The notes below the pieces were generated by a model, which had not been told where the DNA came from, made no database searches, and was given only the letters and a program-made list of their open reading frames with translations. A stretch of 64,000 bases of DNA from Triatoma infestans (Eukaryota; Arthropoda; Insecta; Hemiptera; Reduviidae): NCBI GenBank assembly GCA_011037195.1, contig JAAEAF010002493.1:1-64000 (forward strand), written 5' to 3'. The translations under genes were made by a program, and so were the position numbers. Position 1 is the first letter of the stretch, and each line of letters begins with the position of its first letter. Of this stretch, positions 38,954 through 50,938 are shown one piece after another.

Positions 38954-41900
38954 AGAATTACTTACTAAGTGCTCATCGGTAGGCAGTAAGGAAATTTCAA
39001 CATCGACAGCGATACAAAAAAATGGGCGATAGGAACTAAAAGGTTAACGACCCTTGGGCAACAGAATACCACAGAGATTGATGTACAGCAAACCTGGGGA
39101 CAAGGAAAAACAAACGACAAGCTTCGTAAGGTCATAGGTTAAAGAATCGAAAAGGAACAATTGCTACTTGGGGAGGGGTGAAGCTCCTTCTCAAACGCTG
39201 TAGGTATTAAAACTGCAGATCTCTTTAAACCATAAAAACATAGAAATTTTGAGTTTTAGTAGGAATTTTTATGAATTAGGTATTGAAAAGGATGTAGGTC
39301 ATGTATTTATTGTCATACATTTTACAAACATTAACATCGCTACAGAATTTGAGTATAGAGATAGTAGGTTACGCCTAATTTGTTTTGCGGTTTAAATGTT
39401 TGCTTTAAAACCAAAATGTATGAATAATGTTGGATTATTATTGGGTAACAGTTTGAAAACCTCAAATAATAGAATAATTGTGGTAATATGAATGAGTCCC
39501 CCTAAGGTTACTGTGAGGATTTCATTTCAAGAAATATCTTATTATTTTTATATTTATATCTTATTAGTTTTATTATTTCTACATTTTTTTTTTTTTAAAA
39601 AAAAAGCTAAAGTCTTGAATATTTAAAAAAATACTATTATTGTTGAACATCTTCAATTTTCACGTAAACAATATTAAAGAATCTACAAATCTTCACCTAC
39701 AATTAGTGGCGTTGCAATCATTTCCGCAAACAATGTTCAATTTTCACGTTTTAGGCATGATTACTTGCACAATTGAATATTTCCTTACAAAGCAGTAGAT
39801 AATAATGTAAAATACGGAACTTTATCTTTTATTTATAAGCCAGTTTTTAGTTAATATTTTTTTAAATCAACTATACTTTGAATTTTCTAGTAGTAATTTA
39901 CTATGTTATAATATTTTAGTATAATTATTTCAAGGATATTCCTTTTTTGTTTTAACTTTTCCTTCGACTTTTTTTTTTATATGAACTCTCGTTCACCCAT
40001 TGTTTATTAGTTGATAGTTTCTATTTATTCAAATAGTTTCCATGCATCACTGGAAGTATATGCGTTTTTGTAGTAAATCGTGTGAGGTCGAATAGCTAGA
40101 AGGCTTCGTGAATTTATGACAAATTGTGCAATATAGAACACGATTATTGCTACAAGAACTTTATTATCTAGCTACTAAATGGGGTAAAAATTAGATCGTG
40201 ACAACGGAATTTTAAAACACTATTATGAGTTTTCTTTGGCTGTAGTATTAAGTATGAGTACTGTATTAGGTTCCATGTTCATGTACATATTTTTAAAGAT
40301 ATTTGTTATGTTAAATCAAATAAATGGAAGATACAATCAAGAGATGCATTTATTTAATTGTTAAATATATTAGAATCCTTGTTTTAGGGCAACCAACATT
40401 AAGTTTCTTTAGAAATCATATGGAAAATAATTGTACTATGTTGCTTATAATGTATTTTGAATTAATTCATTCTACTTCCTTTAAAATTATATAATGAAGT
40501 TAAATATAAACTTTTTTTTTTTTGGCAAGCCAGCACGTTAGCCTTTCCAGATATGTTTCCTTCTTGCAGCCAAATATAATATTGCCTTTCTTAACAATGG
40601 TGTCTGGAGTTGCAGGATGTTGTGCTCTTATGTTCTGCAATGCAGGACATATGTTTCCAAATGTTCGGTATCCATGTCCTTTCCCGTTCCACAGAGTACG
40701 AAGAGGGAAGGCCAACAATTCTTATTTTACAAAGGTGCCTCAGGTAATGGTGACAGAAGTCGAAAGTAGGCTACGATCTGCTTCCGAAGCAAATACGATG
40801 GCACTCTTTCAGGTGGATCCAGTAACAATACACATCGCTTTTCTTCACCTCTGCCACAATGCTCCATTTTCGTATAGCTGTGGAATGCACTCGCGATTAA
40901 TGTGATTATGGCTGGAATGCATCACAGGTGACAAATCTTAAAATATATTGACGTCGAATATTCAATTTCAAAAAATTGGGCATGATCGCAATACTTTATT
41001 TTACTACTTTAAGAGAAAGTGAAATTCTGCCCATGAAATAGAATCTTTGAAAATTGAATTATACGCGATGCGATTTTGTTAAAAAAAAAAAGTACCTAAT
41101 TTAAATAACATTTAAAACAATGTGGTTTTCAGTGATTAATTACCTAGATTTGGCTGGGTTAAGTAGTTTTAAGAGAGAGAGGGATAACAGTTTATTTGGA
41201 ATACAAAAAGTAGAGTGAAATCTGAAAGCATTCAAGGTTCTAAATTTGTCACCAGAGTATTGTGGTTTGTTATCTGGACACCTCATATTACATCACAGAA
41301 TAGTATTTGAAATTTTAACCTTCTAAAGATATTTGAGTATGTAAGCAACATGAGTTCTATCTGATGAGAAATAAAAGTCTATTGCCGATACATCATTGAA
41401 GATATTTACATAAATTGCGCTTTTTATCATCCAATAGCACTTCGTTTGAGGACTACTTCAAAACAGTTTTGGTTTATAAACGATTTGTTTGGAAAAATTT
41501 ATATCACATTTGCAGAAAAACAATTACTCCAGCGCTCAAGAAAAAGTGGCAGAGTTTCTTCCACGTTTGCGTAATCCTAATTTACTTCCCCACAAGGTTG
41601 GAAAGAGGAAGGAATACCTTATTAGTAAAGTTTTTTTATATTTTTATAAATTGAAGTGCTAGGTTCTCCTCATGCTATGTAGGTTAAATAATCAGTTTAA
41701 TCAGAAATATGCTGCATCCATTTGTTCTCCCTTTTGCATTCTCTGTGTCTATGTTGTATTTGAACAAAAGGGGAAAATCTTCTTGAAGCTCAAACTGAAG
41801 TTCCATTATAGCGATCATATCCGACAAGAAAGTTTTATGTCAAAATCCGCCAACTAGAAGTTTAACTTTAGTAAGTGTGATCTTTTATGGATTTATTTAT

Positions 41901-44900
41901 TTTTTCAGTTTTCCTTGATTGCCTTGAAAATGGCTGTAACAATTTTTCCTTTTATTCTTAAGCTATACGCTTTTATTTGAAACATCCTTCAGTGAAATTG
42001 ATTTCTGGGGATTTCTAGGGGTGCGGCAGGGTTTAATTTTCCCTAAAATCTACAGATCAATATAATATAAAGGTGCACTAGATTATGCATTGCTGAAATT
42101 CCGAAATTTTTGGAGATTTTTGAAATTTACTTGAAAATGGTTCCGAAGTTTTTCTTTAAACTTGGAATACTAACTACACAAATATAAACTCATATTTAAA
42201 TCAATTTTTCCGGAAAATTTCATTTTAGAAGATTCTGGGAAATCTGTGACATTTAGAGGCCTCAAGTAGTTTTTATTCCTAAAAACCCAAAGTATAATAT
42301 ATAGTTCCCCACCATCTTTATATGGCGAAATAAAATTCAGTAAATATTAAAGTATGAGGACAAATTATCAGAATTCTGGTAATTGGAGTAAAAAAAGTAT
42401 AAGTGTTTCAGACTAGAATTTTATTAACAAGCCAAGAAGTATGATAAACGCTAAATAGAAATCTAATAGATTATTTGATATTGATTTTTATAATTAAATG
42501 AACTAGTCTCTTAAAACTGAAAAGTTAAACAATTGATTATTGTACTCCTAGAAAATTGTATATATAACAATGTTTAAAAGAATTTAGTTTTATGAGATAT
42601 CTCCTATCACTTAGTATAGAAGAATGGAGATAAACATTACGAGATGGACCTTGAACAATCCAACCAACCAACATACATTCACAGCCGCAACTAATGATAA
42701 CGGGGAGGGTGTCGGTCGGAAGTGAGAGGAGTTTTGTACACCTCGTAACTACTACTATTTCTTACGGTTCTTCATTGTTTACATTTTCAAGGAAAAGTAA
42801 AAAAAATAATAAAGTAGTCAGGTCTATAGACGTAGATTAATAATAATTACTAAATAACGAAGTTCATTACTTGTTGGTCCGGCTACCTTGAACTATTCAC
42901 TCTTCAAATAAACAGATTCCTTCTTAAAGATAATCATATTCGTCTATTGCTATCATGATCTAAATGCTTTATGGAACATAAAGTTCGCTGTCTTAATGTT
43001 GAAATTTATTTTTATAAGAGTTTCATTTCAATTTTGTAAGTTACTAAGAAAATATAAAATTTTCTAAATGGAGAAAATTATCTGTTCCCAGTGATAAGAA
43101 AATGTACTCAAGGAATTTATTTTTAAAGAAAATTTAATATATTATTTTTGTAAACTGTAACAGAAAATGGTTAATATCGTATTTATATTTTAAAAGCTTT
43201 TAAAACCAATCAAGTTAAAAACTGAAACCATCTCTTGTACACCGCTAGAGAAGAGAGTTACATGGATAATATAAAAAACTGATGTGGAACACTGTTTTGA
43301 TTTCCTCTCACATCAACTACTCCCAAATTTTAATAGGAAATGCTTAGCCAAAAAGTAGTGTCGAAAATAATTTGAATTTTCCTTGATAGCCTTTTCCACA
43401 GCCACTGACTAGCCACTATTAATCCCCAACTTTTTCTTTTATATTTGGTTTTGTAGCAATAATGGCTATTTGTGTCGGTCGGTGCTGGTCCGACGCTTAA
43501 CTCCCTATCAGGAAAACCAAATTTTCTATTAAGGTTTCCTCCATTGGATTGTTGCTTTCACCATGACTATGAGTCTCGTCTCCCTAGTGTGAGTGCAGTT
43601 TCACATCGTATCCGGCATAAAGGAATCGTACTCTTGGGACGGTAACCTTAAGTGTCTGTAGTGTTTGCGTTGTGGTATAAATGTACTAAGTATTGTTCTG
43701 TTGGAGGGTGCCTGTACTGAGCTCTGGTAGGGGGCTTTACTTACCAAATAGCTGCATGCAGCAGCTAGAAAATGCCATAAACATCAAGGTTAGAAAGAAT
43801 AAAGAAGAAAATTGAATGTTCCAAAAATGTGCTGCACAAATGGATGAGAAAAAGCTTAGATAGTAAGAGACAGCTCACAAGAACTGAGGGTAGAAGAAGG
43901 CTTGGGAGGCAAAGGAAGAAGAAGAAAAGGCAGACCCATGGCAAGATGAATGGCTGGAGTCTGAGAAAACCTTCATGGTTATGGATTTAGCGAGGAGAAT
44001 CAATCGATTTTCTTCAAATCTGGAATTTCATCAAATCTTTTTTGACAATCAGCGATTTTTATTGGTGGGGGGAGCGTGCGTAAGCACGGCGCGTTTTCCA
44101 ACGCCGTTTAGTTCTGGCCTTCGCTACTACGGTGCTGTTTACTGACTGTAGCTCCCATTTTTCTCGTTCTTGCTCAACACCGTCTTTGTTCTCACGGAAA
44201 TCAAAACCCAAGTTCTTGCACCGGCGAGTGCGCTAGCCGCTAGTCCAACGTATGAGAGCGTCGGATATGATGCTGGTTCTAAATGCAATTATCAAGTTTA
44301 TGGTTTCTGTGATTTTGCGTTCTTGAGATACTTGATTCCATCACCACATTATATACATCCAGACAGTTGGATAAATATATTTTTTCGTATTCAGGTGCTC
44401 TCAAAACATGTGTTTCAGCTAAATGAACTAAGGAAAAGCTGGCCGATTCAACTTAAATCTTTGTGTCAGTTTTCCTACCTTAATAAATCAATTTTGATCT
44501 TCTTTCAGTTTCACGCTGTTAACTATTGCTCTAAGTTACGTCCTTAATAAAACCCTCTGTTCTCTCCCATGCGCTCATCCTAACTCTCTAATTGACCAGC
44601 TTTCATTTTTGTCAATTCCTGATAAACCAATTCGTGGTCTGAGATTCTGACGCAGACTATGCGATATATCTGGTTAGTGAAAGTAATGGTGTTTACCAAT
44701 TGGTTATAACATCTTTCTTATCAACATTTACACTTTTATTTTGTGCTTTCAAAATTTTCAAGCATTTCTATAAGCATCATTTTGGATTCAGTGAGATAAC
44801 ATTTGTACTAAGTAACAATTGCAAAAAGAAGTTCAGGACTGGCTCAGTGGGTGAAATGTTAAAGCGATTGTGTCAGGCAGGCCTATAAAAGGGATGGCAA

Positions 44901-45780
44901 ATAGCGAAATTGAAAAAATAAATGAACCAACCTTTAAAATAAATAAGATTGTAATGAAATATGTCCGACTTCCAGTAAATAGTATATTAACAAACGGAAA
45001 AGGTTTCTTGGTATTTTTCTTTTAATTTTAAAATGGAAAATGAGATCTATAAAAAAGATTCGTACAAATTAACCTTAACTTTTTTCTGATATTATTTTTA
45101 AGGGGCGGCAAAAAAAAATTCTTGCTTTAGATACAAGTTAAACTTGAGCCGGCCCTGGGAGAGATATCAAGAAATAATCCTTAATCAGAATAGCTGATTT
45201 AGAATAATAGCCATTAAGAATTCTATTAACTCAATTTCGAAACTAAACTTATAGTTTCATAATCTGTAACTTTTATATGCTTTTTAATTTATCTTTGATA
45301 TAATCGCTATAAGTATGTGAAAATCGAGTAGAATATTATCGATACATTTTTGGTTTATATCCTCAATTAATAATAAACAGCAGCAAAATACCATGAAAGA
45401 TAATGTGACTCGAATGTTTCACGCGACATCAACCCTCAATATAAAAACTATAAAACTATTTCTTTCCTTTTTTTTTCAAGGTCAATACAAGTTAAAGATC
45501 TCATTATAAAAGAACTATTTTGGCCAAGGTAATATTATAAAAAAAGATTTTATATCAAATATTAATAATATAATTGCTACGGAAACATTTTAGCTGTTTT
45601 TCCGACGGATACAGTAAATCTCATTACCTGATTATCCTAGGTTCTATAATCATTAAATATGTATTTTTTTTATACAATTATATTTAGGATTTTTTATATG
45701 TTAAGAAAGTTCAAACATTGATTTAATGTTATTTTATAATATAGTTTTAAATTTATTTATTTGTAATTGTTTTTTTGTTT
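38954..45780. other. long region without a recognised gene
   Basis: AT-rich DNA. A poly-T tract at 40511-40521 followed by a less AT-rich block to ~40910 looks like an A-tailed minus-strand retrocopy, but I cannot name its source. Diverged TIR-family blocks occupy about 41800-42420. GC-richer patches lie at 42680-42740, 43480-43600 and 44060-44270; the frame at 44170-44547 runs into TIR-family sequence and is not a gene. A box-A-like TGGCTCAGTGGG is at about 44841. Confidence 0.4.
40508..40910 (-). other. possible A-tailed retrocopy of unknown source
   Basis: On the minus strand the block ends in a run of about 11 A immediately after CTGGCTTGCC. The block has balanced composition unlike its AT-rich surroundings and is open in one frame on the plus strand for 127 codons. 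No protein family recognised on either strand. Confidence 0.25.
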
Positions 45781-45799
45781 AATTGTTTGTGGGTAGGGA

Positions 45800-46013
45800 C
45801 CAAGCCCTTTGCTATTCAAAGCCCCCCTGGACCAATATAGCTACCCGAAAGATCGGAGCCTTCTCAGTGCACTGCCGGCCTCCGGACATTATTCTCTCGT
45901 TACAGACAACACTGTCCATCACCGGACAGTGAGCTGTAGAAGCTCCTAGACAGCTGGACTCGAACCGGGCCCTCCGCGTTGCTAGTCCAGCTCGCTACCA
46001 CTGAGCTAATCCC
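45800..46013 (-). mobile_element. tRNA-derived SINE with full body and A-rich tail
   Basis: The minus strand begins GGGATTAGCTCAGTGGTAGC. The A box is at 45998-46008 and the B box GGTTCGAGTCC at 45956-45966. The body contains CTCACTGTCCGGTGATGG and CCGGAGGCCGGCAGTGCAC. The 3' side on the minus strand runs into ACAATTAAACAAAAAAACAA near 45762-45790, a plausible A-rich tail. Same family as 31866-32003. Confidence 0.85.
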
Positions 46014-46016
46014 TAA

Positions 46017-47036
46017 ATTATACTTTGTACTACAGTTTTCACTTTAGAGGAAAGCTTAAAGTTCCACCTCCCAAACATCCTTCCAATAAAAAGGTTTTCA
46101 AATAAAATATAAAATGGGAAAAATTTTCCAAGTAAAAGTGATAGGTATTTATGTTTATAGATAGTTTTCGAAGCATAGCAAAATATTTAAAGCAATTTTT
46201 GATGAATTTTTGAAGCTAGCGGTTTTAGCTTCCTGTATTTTGGATATTTTTCTCACATCATCGTCTCAAAAAACTTCTTATTCAGAAGGAATCAAATATG
46301 TATCACCGAAAAAAAAAAATACATTGTGAAAATTTGAACTAAACAAAAAGTAAAGTAAAAATAAAAATATTGATATCAAGTTACACAAAATTTTCAATTG
46401 AAATAATTACTTTGTGTTACCGAACATTTATTACAATCACGTAACATCCTTCACAAAGTTATTACATGAGTTTTTACTTGACGAAACATTCGATATATGT
46501 AATTACATTTTGCCTACACTTTACTTTCGATAAATCAATAATAATCTATTTTTAGTTCATTCATTATTTTCAAAGTTCCTTTATAAAGAAATAAGTTTCT
46601 GTGGGATATATCTATTTATTTCTGTAATTATTTTTTCCTTATTCTATTAAACCAACAATAAATATCCATTATAAAATTAAAATTTGTATAATTAATTTTA
46701 GTGAAATATTAGATGCTTCATTTGAAACCTGAATTTCTGTGTGCTTATAGGAAACACTATTTTATTTTAAATTTTTATGAGTTTTATGCAATCTGAGGGT
46801 GAGTGATAATTTGGAGTGTAGTTTCTCCTTCTCTTTGTAGACAATTCCCGCACATCCATTGAAAATATTATTACTTTCTTACTCCTGTAAGAGAAGAATT
46901 AAACAAAAGACGAAATACTGGAGGGTTTAGGCAAAGAAAGAAAAAAAACGCTACAATGTGGTTAAACATAAAGACAAGATAACTGATGGAAATACAAAAC
47001 ATTGGCGTTAATGGTGTGCAAAAAAAAAAAATCTAC
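46017..47036. other. AT-rich intergenic DNA
   Basis: No gene recognised. Short TIR-family-like blocks occur near 46120-46200. Confidence 0.35.
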
Positions 47037-47992
47037 AACACTCACACGACTTTCTCTTACTGCGAAATGGCAAATTTTCTTCACACTTACAATTCTTATT
47101 AGTGTTTTAAAACCGTCGGCATTTTTATGGAGCTTTCCCGCACATAATAGATCGCACTTCTGGTCAACCGAATTTTCTTCAAACTTATATAATTCAAATT
47201 AATATTAATTTAGTTGATAGAATTGTATAGCACATAGTGAACTGAAATAACACTTTACGGAAAACTCTAACCTCAGCCCACACCTGAAAGTGCCCTTTAA
47301 CGGAAAAATATTGCAAATAAAAGTTGTAGCTCTTTATATGTGTAGTTAATATATTATAGGTTTAAAAAAATTCGTTGGAGCCGTTTCAGAGAAAATAGCA
47401 GAAAACTGTAAAATTACTTACAGTAAAGCGCACTTCCAATCATCCGATTTTCTCAAACTCGGGATTTTGGCAACATATTTAATTCTAATTAATATTATTT
47501 AGATACTGGAATTGAGTAATAAACTGAAATAGCACTTAAAAGGGAACTATAACCCCATCCCTCCCCCAAAAGTGCCCTTAAATAAATTTTCTTGGAGAAA
47601 TGTTTCAAATAAATGTTGTAGCTCATTGCATGTGCAGTTGATATACTAAGTTTAAAGAAAATCGTTGGAGCCGTTTTTGAGAAAATCACAAAAAATTGGA
47701 AAAAAAACTATTCAGTAAAGTGGCACTTCCGGTTGATGGATTTGGTCCGAAATATACGTGTCTGATGCGGTGGTGGTACCTAAACGGAACAGCAAGTTTA
47801 AGCTTCCTGCAACTTTTCGTTTTTGACATATTCTTTTCACAATATCCACACACATACAAACAGACCATTTTCTAAAAACCACTTTTTTTAACTAAGGGGA
47901 CCTCAAAACTTTTATTTCCGGTGAAAACTCAATTTCGAAAATCTGGTACAATTAGCAATACTGCCTCTTACTATTATTAGTAAGAGAAAGTA
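47037..47992 (-). repeat. 15-bp-TIR dispersed repeat, full-length minus copy
   Basis: It starts ACACTCACACGACTTTCTCT and ends TAGTAAGAGAAAGT, 956 bp, close to the 962-bp copy at 28042-29003. Internal landmarks CGCACTTCC and GGCACTTCCGG fall at the family's ~290-bp period. A (CA)n-like ACACACATACA lies near 47848-47860. Confidence 0.82.
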
Positions 47993-48108
47993 AAAATATT
48001 ATGGAATTGCCTTGTCTAGACAAAAAAAAGCACCTTAAGATAAAGCAGATCCAGTCAAGTATGTTCCTAGTCAAAGATATGAGAAATTATTTCTGAAAGA
48101 AATGTAGT

Positions 48109-48472
48109 AAATACTATGGAATCAGAGATATTTTCCGTGATAGCCTGCTTCATTTTGTGGTCATCGATTTGGGGCGTTTGCCCATCTTCAGGATGCGTTT
48201 GTCAGACAGTGTGATAAGTGATAAGACAGACTTGCTCAGAACAAATTCAGTTATACATTGACTCCAGAGTCAGTGTCAAAGTGAGAGTCAGTGTATAAAC
48301 TGAATTTGCTCTGATATTCTAATTAATATCAGACTGTCTGACAAACGCATCCTGAAGATGGGCGAACGCCCGCAACCGGTTGATGACCACAAAATGAAGC
48401 AGGCTGCCACGGAAAATATCACTGATGCTTTCCAGCTCTGCGGAACCAACCACCACAACAAATACTATGGAA
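48109..48472. mobile_element. hammerhead-family-2 inverted element, 338 bp, 13-bp TSD
   Basis: Insertion 48122-48459 is flanked by AAATACTATGGAA at 48109-48121 and 48460-48472, perfectly duplicated. Outer arms match family 2 (TTTTCCGTGATAGCCTGCTTC at left, its complement at right). The centre carries a second inverted pair, GTCAGACAGT / ACTGTCTGAC and ACTGAATTTGCTCTGA, around GACTCCAGAGTC. The right end has the CTCTGCGGAACCAACCAC tail seen at 34280-34300. The left ribozyme is destroyed and the right one carries one core change. Confidence 0.8.
48348..48385 (+). ncRNA. hammerhead motif, family 2, one core mutation
   Basis: CATC, CTGAAGA, extra T, GGGC / GCCC hairpin with GAAC loop, then GCAA in place of GAAA (A13 changed to C), CCGGT, T as cleavage base and GATG closing stem I. 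Stems are intact, but the A13 change is expected to abolish or greatly slow cleavage. Confidence 0.6.
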
Positions 48473-48489
48473 TTTCATTAAAGAGAGAG

Positions 48490-49010
48490 GAACGGTTAAT
48501 GAGATAGAGAATCTAGAGATAATTAAGAGGGAAGAAATTAGATACGCCTTAAAAGGAATGGAAAATGGTAAAGAAGAGGCTCAGGAGGATAGTGGTGGTT
48601 TTGTTTAGGTACGGAGGTTATACCCTAATATGTTGGTTAATTAGTTTTCAAAATGATGCCGAAGAAATAAAATCCTAAACAAAAGATCGTAAAATGTGTG
48701 AAAATTACAAGAGTATAGCAATCATAAAGATACTGGCCAGAATAATAAGAAACAAATTACAAATAACCTACCCACATCACTCAGTTTTTATTGCCGGCCG
48801 TTCTAGCATTGACATATTCGTCCTTAGACAAGAATCGAACAAGTTATGTGCTTGTTCTTGTTAGATTCATCTAGCTTTCATTGACTTGACAAAAGCTTTT
48901 TATACCGTCAAAAGTCCGACAAAAGCGAATGAAATTTACTTTGGGAAATCAAAAACAAATTTGTATTTATTAAAATGATATGGCATACATAAATATCAAA
49001 ACGGATATGA
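48490..49010 (+). pseudogene. LINE reverse-transcriptase remnant
   Basis: A plus-strand reading around 48690-48910 (with stops and shifts) gives ENYKSIAIIKILARIIRNKL, then HHSVFIAGRSSIDIFVLRQ, then IHLAFIDLTKAFYTV. These are reverse-transcriptase blocks of non-LTR retrotransposons: the 'NYRgI' block, 'GFRpGRStID' and 'FIDltKAFDtV', whose Asp is a catalytic-site residue. Upstream REEIRYALKGMENGKEEA fits the 'ai..lknGKapG' block. No intact frame. It lies next to a hammerhead element, but I see no link between them. Confidence 0.75.
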
Positions 49011-49599
49011 AGAGAGGAAAATTCTGTGATGAAGAGAGAAAAAGGTATAGTATAATGGATTTTAATGTAACTTACTCCTCTTCGCTATCAACCACAGAGT
49101 TAATCTCTGAAAGTTTTAATCTTTCAAAAGGGAAGTGAAGCTAGGAGTGGTCCCTATGCTCCCTAGAAAGAGTTTTAAAGGAATGGAACAGGAATGTCGC
49201 TGCTATGGGAATACCTACCAATGATGCACCTACCATTGAAGCCTTTGGATTTCACTTATGACCAGGTTGAGAAAGCGCAAGACATCCGAGGTTGCTGAAT
49301 ATTTGATCAATAAGCAGAATGCAGAGTACTCCTCTTGGGATTTGGATGTCGAAAGAACGAACTTGGACAAAAACACCGTTAATGGCTCAAGAAGGGAAGT
49401 GGATAACTTTGACCACAAAACAAAACAGTGATTAAACTTTAAGATAAATTTCTGGATAGCTAGATAGTTCCTTAAAAACCTCTCGTGCTATCATGATATT
49501 GAATCTTGAGCTCAAAGTGGTTGCAGGGCCCTTAGATTTCTTGCTGCAGAACCTATGATTTCTAAGTATAAAAAGAGGTAAATTTATTCAGCGTTTGTG

Positions 49600-49834
49600 G
49601 AAATCTGGACGCATACAGAAACGTATTACAGTAAATTCAAGAAAATTGAACTTTCTGCAATTTTTTATTTTTGAGCTTTGTAGTTCACATACATACATAC
49701 ACACACACCGATTATTTTCTAAAAACCACTTATTTGGACTCAGGGAACAAAAAACGTGTATTTCCGGTGAAAACTCAATATCGAAAATTTGACACGATTA
49801 CAATACTTCCTCTTATTTAGGAGTAAGAGAAAGT
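49600..49834 (-). repeat. terminal fragment of the 15-bp-TIR repeat family
   Basis: Ends AGGAGTAAGAGAAAGT (49819-49834), preceded by GACACGATTACAATACTTCC, the family's conserved end. A CATA/CA microsatellite lies at about 49686-49708. The left part is missing. Confidence 0.75.
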
Positions 49835-50234
49835 AATACATTTGAAGAAGTATTTCTGCTCTCTATCAATCAGTCTTTCTAATAATAATGTTCTTTGAAT
49901 TAATGATAATTCTTAATAGAATAAAATCTCCAAAATTTAAAAATACAGTATTACTGTAATTCAAGAAATATTAAAAGCAACCCTTTATAGATATATACAA
50001 AAATAGAAATAGGCACATAGGTAAACCATGAAAAATCAGAAAGTAAAAATAGATAAATTAAGAAATAAAGGTGCCAATGACCAAAGCTGTTAATGCGCCA
50101 AAAAGTAAAAATAAGAAATAAAAATTGCGTTTTATACTAAATAATTATTGCTAATCCATCCATCTTTTCTATACATCCAATTTGAAAACAACATTGTCCA
50201 AGCGATTTGCTCCCTTCATCTTTCTATTGACTAA
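49835..50234. other. AT-rich spacer
   Basis: No feature recognised. Confidence 0.35.
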
Positions 50235-50328
50235 ACAATACACATAAATATTGAAAATGTGGGTGGGTCCGCAATGCTGGATAACATCTGGAATTTTATC
50301 TGTCGTAGCATGCATACTGATTTTGTTC

Positions 50329-50361
50329 CTGACCGGTTTCGGATTTCATCCATCGTCAGAG
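50329..50361 (-). ncRNA. hammerhead ribozyme motif, family 1, intact (minus)
   Basis: CT, CTGACGA, extra T, GGAT / ATCC hairpin with a three-base GAA loop, GAAA, ACCGGT, C, AG. Stem I is short next to the core (AG/CT) but can resume after an internal loop as AAA/TTT. Confidence 0.72.
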
Positions 50362-50435
50362 CAATGCACCAAGTTAGTGTAGAGAGTTCACTTCAACATA
50401 ATGTTTTTGTACACTCACACTTGTTGGTGAATTTG

Positions 50436-50469
50436 CTCTGACGATGGATGAAAATCCGAAACCGGTCAG
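50436..50469 (+). ncRNA. hammerhead ribozyme motif, family 1, intact (plus)
   Basis: CT, CTGACGA, extra T, GGAT / ATCC hairpin with a GAAA tetraloop, GAAA, ACCGGT, C, AG. This is the family-1 consensus. It points toward the cuticular gene downstream. Confidence 0.74.
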
Positions 50470-50868
50470 GAACAAAATCAATATGCATGCTACGTCGGAT
50501 AAAATACCAGACAATATATATTTATATATTTAGAATTTATACTTTTCTGTATTATTTAATATATATTAAATCTAATTATTCTTAATATCTTAAAACAGTA
50601 CTTAAAACTATGTCCAATTTTTTCTTATAACCGTGATTCAAATATAGCGCTGTTCTTTTCTAAACAAACGTGAACTTGAAAGGGCATTAAAACATGTGTA
50701 CGTGCTGTCTATTGAACGAATAGGAAACGTTCTAATTTCACAAGTAGGGTTCGTAAATGTACTGTATATAGAGTTTTTGTTAAATACTAGAAAAGGAGAG
50801 GGTGAAAATAATGTCCTTGGTCCAGTGAGAGGGAGTGAATATTCCAGCTTCATACAGATCTAAGTACC

Positions 50869-50906
50869 TATATATATATTGTGTGCGCCCCTTTTTGCTT
50901 ATCAAT
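50869..50906 (+). promoter_or_regulatory. TATA box and initiator of cuticular gene 2
   Basis: TATATATA at 50869-50878 and TCAAT at 50902-50906, about 33 bp apart, with the ATG 37 nt further on. Same arrangement as at 15514-15549. Confidence 0.7.
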
Positions 50907-50938
50907 CACCACACCAACATTACTGTAGACAGTACAAC

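Larger units (their letters stand above)
50235..50521. mobile_element. palindromic double-hammerhead element (family 1), ~265 bp
   Basis: Two inverted arms. The left starts TTGAAAATGTGGGTGGGTCC and the right is its inverted partner, truncated at GATAAAATACCAG. A ~76-bp centre contains GTTCACTTCAACATAATG. Both arms keep an intact ribozyme core. Possible imperfect TSD ACAATACACAT (50235-50245) / ACAATATATAT (50511-50521); two mismatches in AT-rich sequence make this weak. It lies ~420 bp upstream of the second cuticular gene. Confidence 0.75.

Noticed and set aside
44170..44547. 125-codon plus-strand frame
   Set aside because: Its second half is a diverged TIR-family block and no family resemblance or splice context is visible.
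44838..44850. A-box-like TGGCTCAGTGGG as another SINE head
   Set aside because: No B box within the expected distance and no shared SINE body.
45956..46013. Apparent tRNA gene on the minus strand
   Set aside because: A and B boxes are present, but there is no 3' acceptor strand complementary to GGGATTA and the same head occurs at 31866-32003 joined to a shared body, so it is a tRNA-derived SINE.
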